The notes under the pieces were generated by a model. That model ran no database searches and was not told the DNA's origin. It saw only the letters and a program-made list of their open reading frames with translations. Source: Nonomuraea turkmeniaca (GTDB lineage: Bacteria > Actinomycetota > Actinomycetes > Streptosporangiales > Streptosporangiaceae). Taken from it: a stretch of 64,000 nt of DNA. Below, piece by piece: positions 61,012 through 64,000 of the stretch; position 1 is the stretch's first letter; each line of letters opens with the position of its first letter. Location: the NCBI RefSeq assembly GCF_005889735.1, contig NZ_VCKY01000021.1:1-64000 (forward strand), written 5' to 3'. The position numbers and the translations under genes are program-made.

Positions 61012-61232
61012 CAACCAAAGGCTGCCTGGGCGACCCGATCGGCATCCTCCAGGTGCTCCACAGCGAGCGTTCGGCCGAGCGGACGCTGTGGGACAGCATG
61101 GACGCCGCGAGCCGGGAGCAGCACATGCACAGGGAGGGCGTGGGCCGGCTGCTGGTGCGGCTGCCGACCGGTGACTTCGTGTAGGCCGTGGCCGGGCGCA
61201 AGGAGAAGCGCCCGCCGCAGTTCCGCGACTGA
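61012..61232 (+). pseudogene. Small gene remnant with in-frame stop
   Basis: One frame reads LGDPIGILQVLHSERSAERT, LWDSMDAASREQHMHREG and GRLLVRLPTGDFV, then a TAG, and continues sensibly as AVAGRKEKRPPQFRD to a TGA near 61232. The part before the TAG has coding character but no clear start codon with a ribosome-binding site. The family is unknown; a nonsense mutation in a decaying gene is the simplest reading. Confidence 0.4.
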
Positions 61233-61283
61233 CGGCGTACGACGACCTGGCGGCCCACCCGTGCATCGGCGATGCTGTGACGC

Positions 61284-62123
61284 GTGGAGTACGTGTCCAG
61301 AGTGCCGCGACCGCCGCTGGACGGGCTGATCGACGACCTCTACTACCTGGAGGGTGCGCCGCCGTACGCCCGGCTGACGCTGCCGCCGAGTCCGTCGGCG
61401 TTGCTCATCGTCAACCTCGGGGCGCCGTTCCGCATCCGCGCCGGCACCGACATCGAGACGGCCGAGTACGCCGACGGCTGCGTGGTCACCATGCCCACCC
61501 GCGCCTTCGAGTTCGGCTATCCGCCGGGGACCCGGTCAGTCGGCGTGCACGTCAAGCCGTGGGGGCTGGCGCCGTTCCTGCCGATGCCCGCGGCCGAGCT
61601 GTGTGACCGGCCGGTGACGGTGGAGCAGGTTTGGGGCCGGCCCGCCATTGCTGAGCTGCGGGACCGGCTGGCCACGGCGGCCGGGCCGTACGAGATGCTG
61701 ACGCTGCTCGAGGAGGAGCTGATGCGACGGCTGTGCGAGACCGCCGGTCTGGGGCTGGTCCGCCATACGAGCAGCGTCATCGCGGCGGCCAGCGGGGCGG
61801 TGGCGATCGGCGACCTGAGCGTGGCTGCCGGTGTCAGCAGCACTCATCTGGCGCAGCGGTTCAAGGAGCTCATCGGCGTCACGCCGAAGCGGCTGGCCCG
61901 CACCTACCGCTTCACCGCCACCGTGTTCGCGATCAACCCCGCCGGACCGATCGACTGGGGCGACCTCGCCGGTGCCGCGGGCTACTTCGACCAGGCCCAC
62001 TTCGGCCACGAGTTCCGGGCATTCACCGGGCTCACGCCGACCCGGTACGTCGAAGTCCGGCGGCGGTTCCTGCGCGAACATCCCGGCCACGCGCTGGACG
62101 GCTGGCCGCTGCCGGCCGATTGA
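61284..62123 (+). CDS. AraC-family transcriptional regulator
   Basis: The protein is 279 residues from GTG 61284. The N-terminal domain (about 1-150) resembles DUF6597-type sensing domains. The C-terminal double helix-turn-helix is clear (IGDLSVAAGVSSTHLAQRFK, then LAGAAGYFDQAHFGHEFRAF, TGLTPTRYVEVRRRFL). It is followed 66 bases later by a dihydrofolate-reductase-like gene on the same strand, its possible target. Confidence 0.9.
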   Translation: MEYVSRVPRPPLDGLIDDLYYLEGAPPYARLTLPPSPSALLIVNLGAPFRIRAGTDIETAEYADGCVVTMPTRAFEFGYPPGTRSVGVHVKPWGLAPFLPMPAAELCDRPVTVEQVWGRPAIAELRDRLATAAGPYEMLTLLEEELMRRLCETAGLGLVRHTSSVIAAASGAVAIGDLSVAAGVSSTHLAQRFKELIGVTPKRLARTYRFTATVFAINPAGPIDWGDLAGAAGYFDQAHFGHEFRAFTGLTPTRYVEVRRRFLREHPGHALDGWPLPAD

Positions 62124-62189
62124 TTTCTTACAAGAGCGACAGCTCACGACACGCTAATTTGGGGGCACCCCAAAGCAGAGGAGAGCCCC

Positions 62190-62771
62190 GTGGGCAAGGT
62201 GGTCATGTACAGCTCGGTGTCGGTGGACGGCTTCGTCGCGGACGAGAATGACCAGCCCGGACCGCTGTTCGACTGGTTGTCCAGCGGTGACGTCCCGTTG
62301 GACGAGAGCGGCGAGCTGAAGGTGTCGCAGACGTCCTACGACTACACCCGGGCGTACTGGGACCAGATCGGGGCGACAATCGTCGGCCGCCACGTCTTCG
62401 ACATCACGGACGGCTGGGACGGGAAGCCTCCAGGTGGGGTCGACCACGTGGTCGTCGTGACGCACCGGCCGGAGCCCGAGGGCTGGGACCCCGAGGCGCC
62501 GTTTCACTTCGTCGACGGCGTCGAGGCAGCCGTGGCCAAGGCGCAGGAGCTTGCGGGTGACCGCATGGTCGAGGTCGCCGCTGGCGACGTCGGCGGCCAG
62601 GTGCTTGCCGCGGGCCTGGTCGACGAGGTGCGCATGGACGTCGTACCCGTCGTGTTCGGGTCCGGCAAGCGCTACTTCGGGTCAGTCCACGCGCAGCACC
62701 TGTTGGAGGACCCTGACGTGGTGATCCAGGGCAACCGGGTGCTCCACCTGCGCTATCGGGTGCGCCGATGA
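62190..62771 (+). CDS. Dihydrofolate reductase/RibD C-terminal domain protein
   Basis: The protein is 193 residues from GTG 62190 (GAGGAGAG upstream). It has the DHFR-like pattern VVMYSSVSVDGFVADENDQP, ATIVGRHVFDITDGW and VEVAAGDVGGQVLAAGLVDE. This NADPH-binding family is widespread in actinobacteria and mostly uncharacterised. Cotranscription with the AraC gene is likely. Confidence 0.9.
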   Translation: MGKVVMYSSVSVDGFVADENDQPGPLFDWLSSGDVPLDESGELKVSQTSYDYTRAYWDQIGATIVGRHVFDITDGWDGKPPGGVDHVVVVTHRPEPEGWDPEAPFHFVDGVEAAVAKAQELAGDRMVEVAAGDVGGQVLAAGLVDEVRMDVVPVVFGSGKRYFGSVHAQHLLEDPDVVIQGNRVLHLRYRVRR

Positions 62772-62976
62772 CCGAGCTGAGCGGGTACGCGAAGAAGCTC
62801 GCACTACCGGCGGGCTGACGATCGCGACCAAACTTCCGAACCCGACACCGATGCGGCCCCGATCACCCTGATCCACTGAGGAGTCACAAGTTCGGCAAGC
62901 TAGCTATCTATGCCCGGCATCCGCACGTGTGTTCGATCGCCATCCCGGATGTCAGTCAGTTTGCCACTCGCGGTGG

Positions 62977-63207
62977 TCAGGCCGCATAGGTGTAGTGGTG
63001 TGGCCAATCGTCGGTCTTCGACTTTCCCCTGAAGATGGCCCGCAGAGCGATCCGGGCCTGCCCCGGCAGGGCGTCTTCATCCACTGGGGTGCCGGTCGCC
63101 TTATGAATGCTCACCACGCCCACGAGGTCGTCGGGGCCTCCGCCGTACCCATAAGTCACGATCTCCTCGGTTTCGGCGGTCTTGATGACAAAGACCAAAA
63201 GCCCCAT
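62977..63207 (-). CDS. Hypothetical small protein
   Basis: The protein is about 76 residues from ATG 63207 (GGGAG upstream). It starts MGLLVFVIKTAETEEIVTYG and ends KTDDWPHHYTYAA; it is soluble and acidic in the middle. No family recognised. The longer ORF (start 63312) lacks a ribosome-binding site. Confidence 0.6.
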   Translation of the reverse strand: MGLLVFVIKTAETEEIVTYGYGGGPDDLVGVVSIHKATGTPVDEDALPGQARIALRAIFRGKSKTDDWPHHYTYAA

Positions 63208-63801
63208 TTCACACTCCCACAGCGGCGGCCACTGCCACCCAGCTCGGTAGTACCGATCAAGTGCCCCCTGACGCGACCGGCAAGCCTTCAGCCCCCGCTG
63301 AGCGTCAGCCAACCACGCTCCTGGCCTGCCCGCCTGCCGTCGTCCACCGTCAGGGTAGCGGGCCGGCCGCGGGGCTGCCCGGACGCGTGCCCGGTGTCAG
63401 GGGCGTGATGGAGAGAAGGCGGGCCCGCGGCCGGTCTGCTAGGGCTTGCCCTGGGACGGCGGCAGACGGGCAGGCTTCCACGGCAACCCACTCAGATGGA
63501 CAGGAACGATCTTGGCTGCGCGGAACCGGAGCGCCCGACGGAGGCATGCAGTAAGTCCGACTCTGTGACCGCGCACGCCGGCGCTGACTGGCCCGCCTCG
63601 TGACCCGAGAAGTGCGCTCCCCTGTGACCGGAACTGTACTGTCGCACGGCGGCCCCCTCCCCTCGTCCCGGCCAGCCGTCCGCCGGGTGCTTTTAGCCGT
63701 CCGCAGGGAGCGCCAGCGGGAGGCGGCGGCGTGCCGAGACGGCGGCGCGTGCGGCCCCCAGCCGTGCCGCAGCACGGTGCCACAGAGGTGAGTGAACTCC
63801 C
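63208..63801. other. Stretch without a supported gene
   Basis: About 590 bases between the small gene and the IS256 fragment. Open frames on both strands are Arg/Pro-rich and lack starts or domains. It may include the degraded end of the IS256 element, but no terminal repeats were recognised. Confidence 0.4.
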
Positions 63802-64000
63802 CTAACCCTTGTGCACCCGGCAGCACTGCTCCTTGGTCTCGGGGAACACCTCGCGCAGCGCCTTCCAGAAGCCCAGCGCCCCGTCGCCGACGGCAAGATG
63901 CGGGGCGCGCATCCCGCGCCGGGCGCAGTCGCGCAGCAGATTCGCGCACGACTCCGACGACTCCCCGGTAGCCCTCGTCCAGAGCTATCAGCTCTTTGCT
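63802..64000 (-). pseudogene. IS256-family transposase fragment, frameshifted
   Basis: The minus strand enters at the window edge with KELIALDEGYRG. One extra G near 63964 shifts the frame, and the other frame continues SSESCANLLRDCARRGMRAP, HLAVGDGALGFWKALREVF and PETKEQCCRVHKG, ending at TAG 63802. The motif VGDGALGFWKAL...VHK is typical of mutator-type (IS256) transposases, where the protein normally continues well past VHK. Partial, frameshifted and prematurely stopped. Confidence 0.8.

Overview
The window is high-GC actinobacterial chromosome. Gene content and style (rplKA/rplJL block, IdeR-type regulator, class F sortases, CUT1 sugar transporter without its own ATPase, frequent GTG starts, possible leaderless mRNAs) suggest Streptosporangiales, perhaps a Nonomuraea-like organism; that placement is inference. 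The first ~613 bases do not belong to it. Positions 1-538 read as Bordetella DNA (end of a TRAP-type binding protein gene, then the left end of IS481). They are joined to the actinobacterial sequence through a 66-base Illumina Nextera P7 adapter (548-613), so the left edge is a library or assembly chimera.

Layout. 0.6-7.2 kb: a truncated membrane mannosyltransferase, then the ribosomal/transcription block on the minus strand (tRNA-Trp, secE, nusG, rplK, rplA, an LppX/LprG-like lipoprotein, rplJ, rplL). 7.3-13.3 kb: aspartate aminotransferase, small secreted proteins, adenosine deaminase, an ECF sigma/anti-sigma pair and a methyltransferase. 13.4-16.7 kb: a sugar ABC importer (binding protein and two permeases) with two DasR-like palindromes upstream. 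16.7-22.7 kb: acyl-CoA dehydrogenase, amino-acid exporter with divergent Lrp regulator, a 46-residue basic peptide gene, thiolase. 22.7-26.6 kb: two class F sortases alternating with two wall-anchored surface proteins that share an unusual C-terminal motif. 26.7-36.7 kb: acyl-CoA dehydrogenase, a TnpB element, regulators, a SpoIIE-type phosphatase, IdeR-like regulator, UdgX, MFS exporter, PdxH. 37-41 kb: citrate synthase and serC with local tandem repeats, and two decayed genes between them. 41-49 kb: membrane proteins, a beta-oxidation pair, STAS protein, CbiMN-CbiQ-CbiO metal importer, glycosyltransferase. 49-56.5 kb: small zinc-finger and hypothetical genes, a membrane-tethered PemK-like protein, archease, CBM48 protein, MFS exporter behind paired operators.

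56.5-64 kb is a decay zone with MFS, oxidoreductase, ABC-exporter and IS256 remnants. It contains the most unusual locus seen: MauE-like protein, thioredoxin-like protein, ABC-exporter remnant, S26 signal peptidase and a 69-residue six-cysteine peptide, joined by 1-4 base stop/start overlaps. This looks like a dedicated pathway for making, oxidising, cleaving and exporting a disulfide-rich peptide, now damaged in two of its genes (or in one, if the homopolymer indel is a sequencing error).
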